Shown: positions 43,163 through 52,404 of the stretch, in pieces
How positions within the stretch are numbered: position 1 is the stretch's first letter
Layout: every line of letters begins with the position of its first letter
NCBI RefSeq assembly: GCF_044793635.1
Contig: NZ_CP084992.1
Coordinates: 3,224,001-3,288,000, forward strand
DNA length: 64,000 nt
Reading direction: 5' to 3'
Origin: Virgibacillus_F necropolis_A
GTDB taxonomy: Bacteria > Bacillota > Bacilli > Bacillales > Amphibacillaceae
Notes under the pieces: model-generated
Told to the model about the DNA's origin: nothing
Seen by the model: only the letters and a program-made list of their open reading frames with translations
Databases searched by the model: none
Translations under genes and position numbers: made by a program

Positions 43163-43564
43163 CTACCTAATTTTTCGCCAGCTGCCCTGATTAGAACTTT
43201 TCAAACGCTCCACCGCGATATAAAATATGCTATGTTGTTCGTCTGAAGTTCTGGTTTCTTTTGCGTTTCTCCATCCAACAGCTAAAATATAAATATTCTT
43301 ATAATCTCTATCATAGTAATAGATGAATCTCATATCTGGTTTATCTTTTGGGGAGGATTCCTTGACTGAAAAGAATTTATATTCAAGCCATTCCCTTAGA
43401 TCATAACGCAATTCCCACCCTGGTCGGAATGGCTCTTGTTTAGCTTTATTTATAGAATCAGTGAAGGAATCATAAAAGACATCAAAGTCTTGTATTTGCT
43501 CAGCAATTTTAGTTAAATCGAAGTTAATAACCTCTTCATGCCAAAGTTCATTCCCCATGTTCAT
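43163..43564 (-). CDS. Toxin-like protein of an HTH pair
   Basis: The start is set at ATG 43564 or 43558, inside the end of the HTH gene. About 133 residues: a helical N-terminal half, then MRFIYYYDRDYKNIYILAVGWRNAKE, strands and a tyrosine pattern reminiscent of the RelE/ParE fold. I cannot confirm the family. Overlap with an HTH gene in the order regulator-then-effector is typical of toxin-antitoxin pairs. Other roles are possible. Confidence 0.55.
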   Translation of the reverse strand: MNMGNELWHEEVINFDLTKIAEQIQDFDVFYDSFTDSINKAKQEPFRPGWELRYDLREWLEYKFFSVKESSPKDKPDMRFIYYYDRDYKNIYILAVGWRNAKETRTSDEQHSIFYIAVERLKSSNQGSWRKIR

Positions 43565-44063
43565 TTTTCTGCCTTTTGAAATCCCGTTTAATATCATCAT
43601 GGTTTAGTGATTCTTTTACATCTTTTGGTAGAACAACATTACCAGAATCAAAATCTGTATTAGGTATATCTTCAGTCTCTTCTTTTCTTCTTTGACTAAA
43701 TGTCGGATCTACTTCATTCATTTCATTTTCTGTTTGGAATTGGCTTTTCGGAATTTGGTAACCTTTTCGTTGTGTTTTGCCAGGACTATTATCTTCTTTG
43801 TATTCAATTTTCTCTTCTGCAATCCATTTATAAACAGTTTGCTTATTAACATCAAATAGTTCTGCGACATCTTTAACTGAATAATACCCCTGATCCCTTT
43901 TTTCATCGAGAGCATTGAAATCAGCAAAACGAGCTACAGCATTTAATTCATAGATTAGTTTTTGTGTACTTGGATCATTTAGATTAATGTCATCTTCGGC
44001 TTTTTGAGCCAATTCAATAATAATGTCGTGTGCTTCCTTGTTCGGATTCACCATATTCATCAC
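43548..44063 (-). CDS. Excisionase/MerR-like HTH protein, possible antitoxin
   Basis: 171 residues. Residues about 60-105 (GYYSVKDVAELFDVNKQTVYKWIAEEKIEYKE...GYQIPKSQF) are an excisionase-type winged HTH. The C-terminal third is acidic and disordered, as in antitoxins, and the N-terminal part is helical. It overlaps the downstream gene. The first codons MMNMVN leave the start among three ATGs. The layout resembles the HTH/PIN pair at 49948-51218. Confidence 0.72.
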   Translation of the reverse strand: MMNMVNPNKEAHDIIIELAQKAEDDINLNDPSTQKLIYELNAVARFADFNALDEKRDQGYYSVKDVAELFDVNKQTVYKWIAEEKIEYKEDNSPGKTQRKGYQIPKSQFQTENEMNEVDPTFSQRRKEETEDIPNTDFDSGNVVLPKDVKESLNHDDIKRDFKRQKNEHGE

Positions 44064-44257
44064 CTCATTCTTAGTATAACATATTATTAAACTTATTAAA
44101 CTTTTTATATTTATTAATTACGGGAAGTATAAATAATCATAAATGGTAAGGCAGTCTTATAAGTGTAATATAAAGATATATATTAGATGAAATTATCAGC
44201 AATTGAAAAGCTAAAACCGTAGGATAAACGTATTACCAAAGAACGGAGGTGACAACA

Positions 44258-44620
44258 TTGACGAACTATCAAAAGTTGTATTCGTATTTGCCGGGAGGTG
44301 AAAAACCCTTTGTATGCGAACAAAATCTCTTATATACCGAGTATGCCCAGGAGATGGGGGAGTTCGCTGAATGTTTTTATGAAGCGGGATTTGTTGATAA
44401 AGCTTATACGGATACATTAGAAGAATACGGTATAACAGATTTTAATGAAATAGATCGTAAAATTTCAACTGCAGATGAACGACTAATTAAAGCCATTTTA
44501 ACAAAAATGATTAGGGATGAGAGATTTACTTCAGGAGCATGGATTTCCTATGCGAAAAAGGGTTTGTTTGAAAAAGTGCTTCGGCGAATTGGAGAACTTT
44601 ATGGGATTGCTGATGATTAA
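44258..44620 (+). CDS. DUF6508-like protein
   Basis: TTG 44258 after GGAGGTG gives about 120 residues, MTNYQKLYSYLPGGEKPFVCEQNLLYTEYAQEM..., with a C-terminal ISYAKKGLFEKVLRRIGELYGI. The pattern is that of DUF6508, a small soluble helical family. The GTG at 44249 lies inside the ribosome binding site. It is divergent from the HTH pair. Function unknown. Confidence 0.78.
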   Translation: MTNYQKLYSYLPGGEKPFVCEQNLLYTEYAQEMGEFAECFYEAGFVDKAYTDTLEEYGITDFNEIDRKISTADERLIKAILTKMIRDERFTSGAWISYAKKGLFEKVLRRIGELYGIADD

Positions 44621-44678
44621 AAACAAATCAACTATCCGTTATTCTGAAACTGATGCAAACAATTAATCTACAATATTT

Positions 44679-44712
44679 TGAGCTATACATGATCATCATG
44701 TATGGCTTTTCA
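44679..44712 (+). terminator. Terminator after the DUF6508-like gene
   Basis: AGCTATACATGATCATCATGTATGGCT forms a near-perfect hairpin followed by TTTTC. Confidence 0.65.
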
Positions 44713-44778
44713 GATTTATAGATTGGGAGAAATCCCCCTGTTCTTGTGAATACGTTTTCAGAAACTTTACTCAAAGGG

Positions 44779-44808
44779 TTGACTTTAACAAATAGACTGC
44801 ATTATACT
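44779..44808 (+). promoter_or_regulatory. Promoter of the GntR-mhpF-mhpE operon
   Basis: TTGACT (44779-44784) and TATACT (44803-44808) are 18 bp apart, about 58 bp before the GntR start. Confidence 0.65.
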
Positions 44809-44866
44809 TTTACGTAATAAATGTTTACTGTTAACTTTTCAGAAAACTTAAAAAGAGGTAATTTCC

Positions 44867-45547
44867 ATGAAAATTGAAAAGCAGAATATGAGCAATCAAG
44901 TGCTCGAATATTTGCGCAAACAAATTATTTTAGGCCAATTCAAAGAGGGTGATTATCTAGTAGAAGCTACGTTATCCAAGCAACTTGAAGTTAGTCGTGG
45001 ACCGATAAGAGAAGCCATTTCAAAGCTTGCGGCAGAGAATTTGGTTGAAAAACATTCGAACGGTAGGACAGTAGTGAAAGGTTTTGATATTAAAGATATT
45101 AAAAACCTTTACGACAGTAGAATCCTTTTAGAAACGCATGCTCTAACACAGATTGATCCTGCCGTATTAGAAAAAAATAAGCATTATCTTTATTTGTTTA
45201 TTGATCAAATGTGGGAGTCTTATGAGAAGGGTAATAGGGATATCGAATCTGACTTTACGTTCCATGGTTTTTTAGTGAAGCTATCTGAAAATAATACGCT
45301 CATTCAGCTGTGGACATCGTTAAGAGAGGTTTTCCGAACATTGATTGATATTACGAGTGAGGTAACAGAGTCAAAACAGCAGGAGATCATTGATGAACAT
45401 GTGAAAATAGTTGATGCAATGGTTGCTGGTAATATCGAGGAAGCGCAGAAGTTCCTGACGAATCATTTACTGGAAGCTTGTGAATATTGCTGTGAAGGCA
45501 AGAGATTATATGTAGGGAGAGATGAAAATGTCCAATCAGAAAATTAA
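44867..45547 (+). CDS. GntR-family (FadR subfamily) regulator
   Basis: 226 residues: an N-terminal winged HTH (EYLRKQIILGQFKEGDYLVEATLSKQLEVSRGPIREAISKLAAENL) and a C-terminal all-helical FCD ligand domain with conserved Asp/His positions (FTFHGFLVKLSEN; IIDEHVKIVDAMVAG). It is first in an operon with acetaldehyde dehydrogenase and hydroxy-oxovalerate aldolase, and overlaps mhpF. It probably senses a meta-cleavage intermediate or related acid. Confidence 0.9.
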   Translation: MKIEKQNMSNQVLEYLRKQIILGQFKEGDYLVEATLSKQLEVSRGPIREAISKLAAENLVEKHSNGRTVVKGFDIKDIKNLYDSRILLETHALTQIDPAVLEKNKHYLYLFIDQMWESYEKGNRDIESDFTFHGFLVKLSENNTLIQLWTSLREVFRTLIDITSEVTESKQQEIIDEHVKIVDAMVAGNIEEAQKFLTNHLLEACEYCCEGKRLYVGRDENVQSEN

Positions 45548-46430
45548 GTGCGCAATCATTGGCTCGGGGAATATAGGTACAGATTTAATGTATAAAATAC
45601 TTAGAAGTGACAAGCTGGAACTGACCACAATGATTGGAATTGATCGTAACTCTAAAGGATTAGCATTAGCTAAAGAATATGGGGTTAAACCTATTTATAA
45701 CGGGATTGATGGTTTTCTAGAAGAACCAGAATTGGCTGATATTGTTTTTGAAGCCACCTCCGCAAAGGCACATGCACATAATGCACCTCTTTTAAAAGAG
45801 TTGGGTAAAAAGGCGATTGATCTGACACCAGCTGCGGTAGGTCCGTTTTTAGTTCCTTCTGTTAATCTCTTTGAAGACGAAGTAGCTCATTTAGATAATG
45901 TGAATATGGTTACTTGTGGTGGTCAAGCAACGATTCCTATTGTCAAGGCGATTTCGGATGTGGTAAAGGTTAACTATGCAGAAATTGTAGCCTCTATTTC
46001 GAGCAAAAGTGCTGGACCTGGTACTCGTCAAAATATCGACGAGTTTACGGTGACGACAGCGAATGCTTTGCGTGAGGTTGGGGGAGCAGAAGAGTCAAAA
46101 GCAATCATCACCTTAAACCCAGCAGAGCCACCTATTTTAATGAGGAATACGATTCATGTTCAAACGGCACAACCTGCGGAACCATTAAAGGAAGATATCT
46201 TAGATTCATTGGATTCTATTTTAAAGACAGTGCAAAGCTACGTAAAAGGCTATCGATTTAAAGCAGATCCAGTGATTAAAGACAACGTGGTAACTGTATC
46301 TGTGGAAGTAGAAGGAAACGGAGATTTTCTTCCTAACTATGCTGGAAACTTAGATATTATTACGTCAGCTTCTGTGCGAACAGGTGAAGTTATGGCGGAC
46401 TATTTAGTGAAGGGGGAAGCTGTGAAATGA
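45528..46430 (+). CDS. mhpF: Acetaldehyde dehydrogenase (acylating)
   Basis: ATG 45528, 7 nt after AGGGAGA, gives 300 residues. The NAD loop is IGSGNIGTDLMYKIL, the catalytic Cys lies in VTCGGQATIPI (about 130) and SKSAGPGTRQNIDEFT is a family signature. It converts acetaldehyde, NAD and CoA to acetyl-CoA and channels acetaldehyde from the aldolase, with which it overlaps by 4 nt (ATGA). Together they complete the lower meta-cleavage pathway. Confidence 0.95.
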   Translation: MSNQKIKCAIIGSGNIGTDLMYKILRSDKLELTTMIGIDRNSKGLALAKEYGVKPIYNGIDGFLEEPELADIVFEATSAKAHAHNAPLLKELGKKAIDLTPAAVGPFLVPSVNLFEDEVAHLDNVNMVTCGGQATIPIVKAISDVVKVNYAEIVASISSKSAGPGTRQNIDEFTVTTANALREVGGAEESKAIITLNPAEPPILMRNTIHVQTAQPAEPLKEDILDSLDSILKTVQSYVKGYRFKADPVIKDNVVTVSVEVEGNGDFLPNYAGNLDIITSASVRTGEVMADYLVKGEAVK

Positions 46431-47449
46431 GTCGTGATAAAAAAGTGATTTTTAATGATGTAACGTTAAGAGACGGGATGCACGCTATTTCCCACCAATA
46501 TTCGACTGAACAAATAGCTGAACTTACTAGATTAATAGATGAATCCGGTGTTGATATTATTGAAGCTACGCATGGAGACGGGTTAGGTGGAAGTTCGATT
46601 CAGTTTGGTTTTTCAAAAGAAACAGAGAAAGATATTATTACAACTGCTGTGAAGCATGCAAAAAATGCAAAGGTTGGGGTTCTGCTCCTACCCGGAATTG
46701 GTACAATCGATCACTTGAAGCGCGCGAGAGAATGGGGAGCTTCCGTTGTTCGAATCGCTACCCATTGTAGTGAGGCGGATGTGTCGGAACAGCATATAAA
46801 AACGGCAGTAGAAATGGGCATGGATACGGTAGGATTTTTGATGATGTCGCATCGATCCTCACCAGAAGATTTATTAGAACAAGCTAAGAAAATGGAGTCC
46901 TACGGGGCAGGAACCATTTACGTAGTAGATTCTGCAGGAGCATTGACGATGGATGATACACGACGCAGACTCTCCTTATTTAAGGAAAATTTAAGTACCC
47001 AGGTTGGCTTTCATGGGCATAATAACTTATCATTAGGAGTCGCCAATTCAATTGTTGCGATAGAAGAAGGCGCAGACCGTGTAGATACAAGCTTAGCTGG
47101 CATGGGGGCTGGAGCTGGGAATACAGCAACTGAACAGCTTGTTGCTGTGATGAACAAATTAAATCTCCCTCATTCGGTAGACTTATATAAATCAATGGAT
47201 GCAGCTGAAAATGTTGTGAAGCCAATGATGAATAGGCCTGTTCAAATTGATCGCCTTAGCTTGACTTTGGGATATACAGGTGTTTATTCTAGCTTTCTAC
47301 TTTTCGCGGAGAGAGCCGGCAAAGAATATGGCGTGGACCCGCGTGATATTCTAACAAAGATTAGTGAAATGGGTGCAGTCGGAGGACAGGAAGACTGGAT
47401 TATCGGTGTTGCCCAGGATCTAGCAAAAGAACAAAAGGTACACGTGTAA
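46427..47449 (+). CDS. mhpE: 4-Hydroxy-2-oxovalerate aldolase
   Basis: 340 residues of the DRE-TIM metallolyase class: VTLRDGMHAISHQYS at the N-terminus (the RDG metal site), then FHGHNNLSLGVANS with the paired His and LAGMGAGAGN. It cleaves 4-hydroxy-2-oxovalerate to pyruvate and acetaldehyde. The start overlaps mhpF by 4 nt, fitting the DmpFG-type enzyme complex. A strong terminator at 47457-47500 ends the operon. Confidence 0.95.
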   Translation: MSRDKKVIFNDVTLRDGMHAISHQYSTEQIAELTRLIDESGVDIIEATHGDGLGGSSIQFGFSKETEKDIITTAVKHAKNAKVGVLLLPGIGTIDHLKRAREWGASVVRIATHCSEADVSEQHIKTAVEMGMDTVGFLMMSHRSSPEDLLEQAKKMESYGAGTIYVVDSAGALTMDDTRRRLSLFKENLSTQVGFHGHNNLSLGVANSIVAIEEGADRVDTSLAGMGAGAGNTATEQLVAVMNKLNLPHSVDLYKSMDAAENVVKPMMNRPVQIDRLSLTLGYTGVYSSFLLFAERAGKEYGVDPRDILTKISEMGAVGGQEDWIIGVAQDLAKEQKVHV

Positions 47450-47456
47450 AAATAGA

Positions 47457-47500
47457 AATATCCAAGTACGGTTAGGCAATTCCGTACTTGGATATTTTTT
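47457..47500 (+). terminator. Terminator of the mhpFE operon
   Basis: ATATCCAAGTACGG pairs with CCGTACTTGGATAT and is followed by six T residues. Confidence 0.9.
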
Positions 47501-47683
47501 CGGTTGAGGATAATTCCAAAACGAACCAACCACCCTTTGTTAGCTTTGGCGAGCAATTAGGGTAGTTATTTTATCTCTAAACAGTGAGCCGCCCCTTTGA
47601 AGGCTATTGCACTCAGGCTGAATGGTGTTAGTCGCACCGTTCAGTCTTTATTAATGTATGAACTTCTATTTATAGTATACCTG

Positions 47684-47790
47684 GCCGTGCCCTAAGGTGC
47701 GCAACGGTCCGTAGCGGAAATCAACCAGCAGTTACGTCGCAGTTATATCAACTATGAAGATGAAAGGCAACAATGCGTACGAAAAGAGCC
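47684..47790 (+). mobile_element. Truncated MITE copy 4 (right end only)
   Basis: The right third of the element remains, with GCAACGGTCCGTAGCGG followed by the typical end GTACGAAAAGAGCC. The left part is missing and the hairpin is deleted to a GCCGTGCCC stub, so no target duplication can be matched. It lies between the mhp operon terminator and the anti-sigma gene. Confidence 0.8.
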
Positions 47791-47858
47791 AAAAATAAAA
47801 AACATTGTACACAAGTATAAAATGCTGGAGTTAAGACAGTTATGATCCACTTTTGTCC

Positions 47859-48992
47859 TTACTTAGTCAACGGAATCTTAATATCTTCACCAACTTCAAG
47901 AATGGTATCTTGGCGATCCTTAACTGGAGCGAAAATCATGATGTACTCATCAGGAGCACCTTCTACTTCACCTTTACTAAAAATCGGAACAATTCTTTCA
48001 CCAGCTGATTCTAAAAATACACCGGATTTACTTTCATCAACGATATAGCCGAATTCCTTATCATTTTTTCTAGCATGAAGAAATTGATGTTCCAGTTTAC
48101 TCAGTACATGGTACCTGTTTCCATCCGGGCCAATGTGGGGTTTAATGTCAGAACCGGAAACCACAACTCTTGTTTCTAATCCTGAAAACTCTACCTTATT
48201 AACCGTATAAGTTTCATCCTTAAAGGTAAATTCTTTATTTACTTCTACTGTTTTTCTGTCCGAAGTAGCGGATTTATTAAGCGTGAACTCAATTGGCCAG
48301 GTTGTTTGTACACTACCTCTACCTTCATCCCATATGGTTAAGTTTTTAATCTCTAGCCGAATGTTTTGTCCTTCATATTCTTTTATGGATTCAAAGGATA
48401 ATGCTTCTGCTTTTTTGTTTTCTTCACTATCGTAATATTCACTGCCCCAACCTACATTATCCAGTGTCTGCCTTTGTCCATTTTCCGTAATCAATTCTAT
48501 CGAACTGACACCTTCGAAAAGGTCGATATAATAGTTCTTTAAATCTGTTGAATCACTTTGATAGGTTAATAAAAGTTTTGTCTCCTTATCATCCGTCATT
48601 ACACTCTCAAAATGTACAGTTATGTCATGTTTTTTATCGTAATAGGTTTGATCAATTGGTTGACCTAGACCTTCATAAATAGCAGTCCTCACACCAGCGT
48701 CATCAATATGCTCGCTTGAAAATATTTTGTCATATAACCCTTGAAGAGACGCTAGTACAGGGGTATACATTACTGTCATAATACAAATTAAGCAAGCTGC
48801 TGCGACTAGTGATAATCGTTTGTAAAGTGTTCTTTTTTTAGTTAGAGTGCTGACATTACTAGGCTTAACAACCTTGTCACGATATCCTGACTTTTCCGCT
48901 TTATGTATCTTATTCTCAATTTCATCAAAAACATCTGGTACTTGTTTTTCTACAGCATCGTCCAAATGCTTCCGAATTTGATCTTTATTCAT
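47859..48992 (-). CDS. Anti-sigma factor with DUF4179 domain
   Basis: 377 residues: a cytoplasmic N-terminal segment of about 50 residues, one membrane helix (LSLVAAACLICIMTVMYTPVL, about 55-75) and a large extracellular DUF4179-type domain. It starts 11 nt after the sigma-factor stop with AGGAGG. It should hold the ECF sigma factor at the membrane until an external signal arrives. No other target gene is adjacent. Confidence 0.87.
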   Translation of the reverse strand: MNKDQIRKHLDDAVEKQVPDVFDEIENKIHKAEKSGYRDKVVKPSNVSTLTKKRTLYKRLSLVAAACLICIMTVMYTPVLASLQGLYDKIFSSEHIDDAGVRTAIYEGLGQPIDQTYYDKKHDITVHFESVMTDDKETKLLLTYQSDSTDLKNYYIDLFEGVSSIELITENGQRQTLDNVGWGSEYYDSEENKKAEALSFESIKEYEGQNIRLEIKNLTIWDEGRGSVQTTWPIEFTLNKSATSDRKTVEVNKEFTFKDETYTVNKVEFSGLETRVVVSGSDIKPHIGPDGNRYHVLSKLEHQFLHARKNDKEFGYIVDESKSGVFLESAGERIVPIFSKGEVEGAPDEYIMIFAPVKDRQDTILEVGEDIKIPLTK

Positions 48993-49003
48993 CAGAATTC
49001 CTC

Positions 49004-49513
49004 CTATTCCAGAGCTTTTCTCAGTTTATTTAATGCCACACGATATTTCCAAAGTACTGTCCCCAAGGGCATTTCAACTATTTTAGCGATTTCTCTGTGC
49101 TTCATTCCTGAGATATCCTTTAGGATGACAATCTGTCTCTCCTCGCCATCAAGCAATTCCAGGTATTTTGCCAACACCATTTTATCTACAGGATCCTCCG
49201 TCAGATATTCCATGCGTTCAAAATAATCATTGTCAAATCCTGTTAATTCACGTTTTTTCTTTCGATACAGATCTAATGCTGTATTTCTCGATACTGAAAC
49301 TAGCCATGCTTTAACATTTGAAATCTCATTATGTTTCCTGTACTGGAAGAGTTTGATATACACTTCCTGTAACACATCTTCAGCTAATTCAAAGTCTCTT
49401 AGTATGGATAGCGCCATCGCAAACACGTCTTTCTTATGTTCACGGAATAATTGTTTGAATTCTGTTATGTCGTGCATGGATTTATCTGATTGCTGGAAAC
49501 TCATTTCGTTCAT
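49004..49513 (-). CDS. ECF-type RNA polymerase sigma factor
   Basis: 169 residues with region 2 (FAMALSILRDFELAEDVLQEVYIKLFQYR; NVKAWLVSVSRNTALDLYRKKKR) and region 4 (LDGEERQIVILKDISGMKHREIAKIVEMPLGTVLWKYRVALNKLRK). ATG 49513 follows AAAGGAGG. Encoded with its anti-sigma factor, it is a typical ECF pair. I could not identify its own promoter in the preceding 430 bp. Confidence 0.93.
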   Translation of the reverse strand: MNEMSFQQSDKSMHDITEFKQLFREHKKDVFAMALSILRDFELAEDVLQEVYIKLFQYRKHNEISNVKAWLVSVSRNTALDLYRKKKRELTGFDNDYFERMEYLTEDPVDKMVLAKYLELLDGEERQIVILKDISGMKHREIAKIVEMPLGTVLWKYRVALNKLRKALE

Positions 49514-49947
49514 TTTGCGCCTCCTTTCACATAGTAGACGTTTTGGGGTTCTGTTTTATTGGTAAAAATAAATTTTTATTTGTGACTCCTCGTCTCAGGA
49601 ATATATTGAAATTCATCTGTCGTATATGTTTGTGACACCTATTCCATTGGACTGCGATTGTATATAAAAGAGGGGCTACTTCTACTATCGTTTTTATTTG
49701 GAAAGAAGTGTCATATGGGGGGAGAAAATAATTGGTAAGGGCGTTCTGGATTGGTGCAGAAGAAGATTGGGCAAATGTATTTATTTGTGAGTATATCTTT
49801 TATCATGAATATGGTCTACAAGTCAGTCAAATTATAGGGAATCCACTGTTGTATTTTGTCGTTTTGTAATAATTTTTGTTAATTTTGTTGCGTTTGTTGA
49901 TTACTTTGAATAGGGTGGGGTATAATATGTGTAGGAGGTGAGATGCC
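49514..49947. other. 434-bp intergenic region
   Basis: It holds the upstream regions of the divergent sigma-factor and HTH genes. One weak small ORF (49732-49869, listed separately) is the only coding signal. Confidence 0.5.
49732..49869 (+). CDS. Possible small protein, 45 aa
   Basis: TTG 49732 follows GGGGGGAG at about 9 nt and reads 45 codons (MVRAFWIGAEEDWANVFICE...). The peptide is aromatic-rich with no clear helix or motif. The good ribosome binding site is the main support. It may be fortuitous. Confidence 0.3.
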   Translation: MVRAFWIGAEEDWANVFICEYIFYHEYGLQVSQIIGNPLLYFVVL

Positions 49948-50643
49948 ATGACACACATTGTAGACCATGAACAAGATAAAATATGGGAAAGTATCCAAAC
50001 GTTAGCTAAGATTGATGTAGATCAAGCAAGATCGGTCTTCATAGCGGCTCTTGAACGTTCATTACAGCAATTTGGTTTACCAACCTCTGCAATTTCTACG
50101 ATGCATTTATCGCTACCAAGTACAGATGATCTAGTTCAACTTCAAAGCATCGAAAAAAGTATGCGGAAAGCTTTTTCTAATCAAGACGAAGAAAAAACTT
50201 ACGAATTGTTGGTGGACTATATTGAGTACCTAAGTCTGGTGGTAGACAATGATTCTCGAACCACTCGGAAAAAACTGTTAACTTCTTTGCTATTAGAAAG
50301 ACATACTAGTAAAAAGGAGCGACCTAAAATGTATCGTTTATCTCCAGTAAAATCAGCGGTTGTTTCACAAACTCTATCAGCAAATCCAACTGTTCAAATA
50401 GAAACTAATTACTTCACACCTAGTGAAGTAGCCAAAAAATTAGGATTAAGTGGTCAGACTATTCGAAGACTGTGTGATAAGGGGAAATTTGAAGGTGCCT
50501 ATAAAACAGATGGTGGCCATTGGAAAATTCCCCAAGATGCCTTTATTACAACAAATGAACAAGATCAAAAAGCAGAATCTGTATTAAGAAGAATTGATGA
50601 AAAAAATCAGGAAGCGGGGGAAGTTGATGAATTTGATCTATGA
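49948..50643 (+). CDS. Excisionase-type HTH protein, antitoxin of a PIN-domain pair
   Basis: 231 residues. Residues about 150-200 (NYFTPSEVAKKLGLSGQTIRRLCDKGKFEGAYKTDGGHWKIPQDAF) form an excisionase/MerR-like HTH. The N-terminal 120 residues are helical and the C-terminus is acidic (RRIDEKNQEAGEVDEFDL). GTAGGAGG precedes ATG 49948. It overlaps the PIN gene by 17 nt. This gene is intact while the toxin gene is frameshifted. Confidence 0.82.
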   Translation: MTHIVDHEQDKIWESIQTLAKIDVDQARSVFIAALERSLQQFGLPTSAISTMHLSLPSTDDLVQLQSIEKSMRKAFSNQDEEKTYELLVDYIEYLSLVVDNDSRTTRKKLLTSLLLERHTSKKERPKMYRLSPVKSAVVSQTLSANPTVQIETNYFTPSEVAKKLGLSGQTIRRLCDKGKFEGAYKTDGGHWKIPQDAFITTNEQDQKAESVLRRIDEKNQEAGEVDEFDL

Positions 50644-51218
50644 AGCCCCGAATCCGCAAAAGGTGTTCATTGACACAACTGTACTTTGTGGGGCCTTGCG
50701 GGTCAATGGTGCCAATCGAACAATTCTTAAAGCAGCCCGATTTCCCAAAATCTTTCAACCTGTTATATCACGAATTTGTTTGTTTGTATTCGTTCGAAAT
50801 GCCTCAGAAGGTCTTGGGAAAGGAGAAAAGATGGTGATTTATACCCAAGAAGAAATTGAAGCATTTTTTGGATGAATTTTTAACACCTATTTTCGATTAT
50901 TACTTACATCTTCCGGTTAATAGTTTAATAGGAAGATACAGTGTAGAAACTATTATTCGAGAGCATCGCCCTATTGGAGAAGTATTAGTTGAATTGAGCG
51001 GTTGTAATCATGAAGTTGCTCAAGAAATTGCATCGACGCAAGAAATGTCTGAGCCACTCGGACGTTTTGATCAAGACGACTTTCACGTTTGGATTACAGC
51101 CGTAAAAGAAGAATGTGATTACATATTAACAACCAATCATCGCCGTTTTCCATCACTAATCGGAAATATCCAACGTATTCATCCGAGTGACTTTTATGAA
51201 CATTTATCAAATCCTTAA
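50627..51218 (+). pseudogene. PIN-domain toxin gene, frameshifted
   Basis: From ATG 50627 the frame encodes MNLIYEAPNPQKVFIDTTVLCGALRV, with the first PIN Asp, up to a stop at 50875. A second frame from 50856 (FLDEFLTPIFDYYLHLPVNS to DQDDFHVWITAVKEECDYILTTNHRRF) supplies the rest of the PIN domain. Shortening the T6 run at 50864-50869 by one T joins them into about 197 residues. A position that normally holds an acidic residue reads Val (CLFVFVRN), so the nuclease site may also be damaged. Confidence 0.78.
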
Positions 51219-51321
51219 TCGTTAAGTTTCGTACAAGTTACTGTCCATGAAGAAATGTCCATAGACAGACCTTGTACGATTTGTAATTTGAGTTGAACCT
51301 CGATTGTATCCCCACATCCTT

Positions 51322-52116
51322 CTAAAACCGCCTGAAATATTTTTCGTCATATCCCAATCGTGCGGATGCTTCCTTACCAGCTTCGGTCACTTTTTTTGCT
51401 ATATCAGATATTTTATAGTCTTTCATGCGTTGGATGGGACCAACAACAGTAATAGCACTAACAACTTTTCCTGTATAATCCCTGATTGGTGCGGCAACTG
51501 ATTTTGTTCCTTCTGTTAACTCCTCTGTACTGACTGCATATCGTTGTTCGCGAATTAATTTTAGTTCTTTTCGAAGTGCATCAGGATCGGTAATACTATT
51601 TTTTGTATGGGCAACTAACCCTTTATTAATGACATCTTCCACTACATGATCCTCACTAAAGGCAAGCAGTACTTTGCCCGAACTTGTGCAGTAAGACGGG
51701 TTCCTCCTACCGACGTGCGTTAAGATACGAACTGGATGATGACATTCCTCTTTATGAATATAAATTGTATCCAGTCCATCCATGATAGCTAAGTGTGCAG
51801 TTTCACCAGTATCATTTACTAGTTTATACAGGACAGGGGCAGCTTCTTTGTGGATTTCTAAATTGTTTGTAACAATTCCTCCCAGCGTAAGCACGGATAT
51901 TCCTAGTCGATACGCATTGGTTTCCTGATCCTTGATGACAAATCCTTCACTGGCAAGCGTTGACAGTAATCGACTGACTGTACTTTTTGCTAAGCCTAAT
52001 GATTCGGCTAGTTCACTAACCTTTTTTGTCGGTTCAAAGGTAGAAAAACTTTTTAGGATACGTAATGCATTTTTAACGGAAGAAAGAACTTGTGGATTGC
52101 CTTTCTTATTTGTCAT
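51322..52116 (-). CDS. IclR-family regulator of the meta-cleavage genes
   Basis: ATG 52116 with GAGGTG is chosen over 52158. About 264 residues: a winged HTH (KVSELAESLGLAKSTVSRLLSTLASEGFV) and the IclR effector domain (YCTSSGKVLLAFSEDHV; VSAITVVGPIQRM). It is divergent from the dehydrogenase-hydratase-decarboxylase-tautomerase operon, the usual place for an IclR regulator of aromatic catabolism. The palindrome at 52138-52158 lies 22 bp upstream of its start. Confidence 0.9.
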   Translation of the reverse strand: MTNKKGNPQVLSSVKNALRILKSFSTFEPTKKVSELAESLGLAKSTVSRLLSTLASEGFVIKDQETNAYRLGISVLTLGGIVTNNLEIHKEAAPVLYKLVNDTGETAHLAIMDGLDTIYIHKEECHHPVRILTHVGRRNPSYCTSSGKVLLAFSEDHVVEDVINKGLVAHTKNSITDPDALRKELKLIREQRYAVSTEELTEGTKSVAAPIRDYTGKVVSAITVVGPIQRMKDYKISDIAKKVTEAGKEASARLGYDEKYFRRF

Positions 52117-52137
52117 GTATTTCACCTCATTTAAATT

Positions 52138-52158
52138 ATGTTCTGTATAAAAGAACAT
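52138..52158. promoter_or_regulatory. Palindromic operator candidate for the IclR regulator
   Basis: ATGTTCT (52138-52144) and AGAACAT (52152-52158) are perfect 7-bp arms around 7 bp. The site lies in the divergent control region close to the regulator's start, so autoregulation is likely. Confidence 0.6.
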
Positions 52159-52404
52159 ATTAACTTAACGTCTGATTCGTATTAATGTACCAAGTATATA
52201 AGATTGTTAAGGTTTTCTAAACAGTATTTAGAAAATTATTTTAAATATTTTTTGTTTTGTTGCGTATAGAGGAACAATGCTCTTTTTTAATTTTTTAATC
52301 GTATTTATAATGAAAATATGCTGATAAGGAAGAAACGTTTTCAGCATAAATGAACTTACTAATAGGGTTAAATAGCGGTGAAAAAATAAAAGGAGGCATT
52401 TTAT

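Noticed and set aside
49540..49640. ECF autoregulated promoter before the sigma-factor gene
   Set aside because: AAC and CGTC elements occur, but not at the 16-17 bp spacing of ECF promoters.
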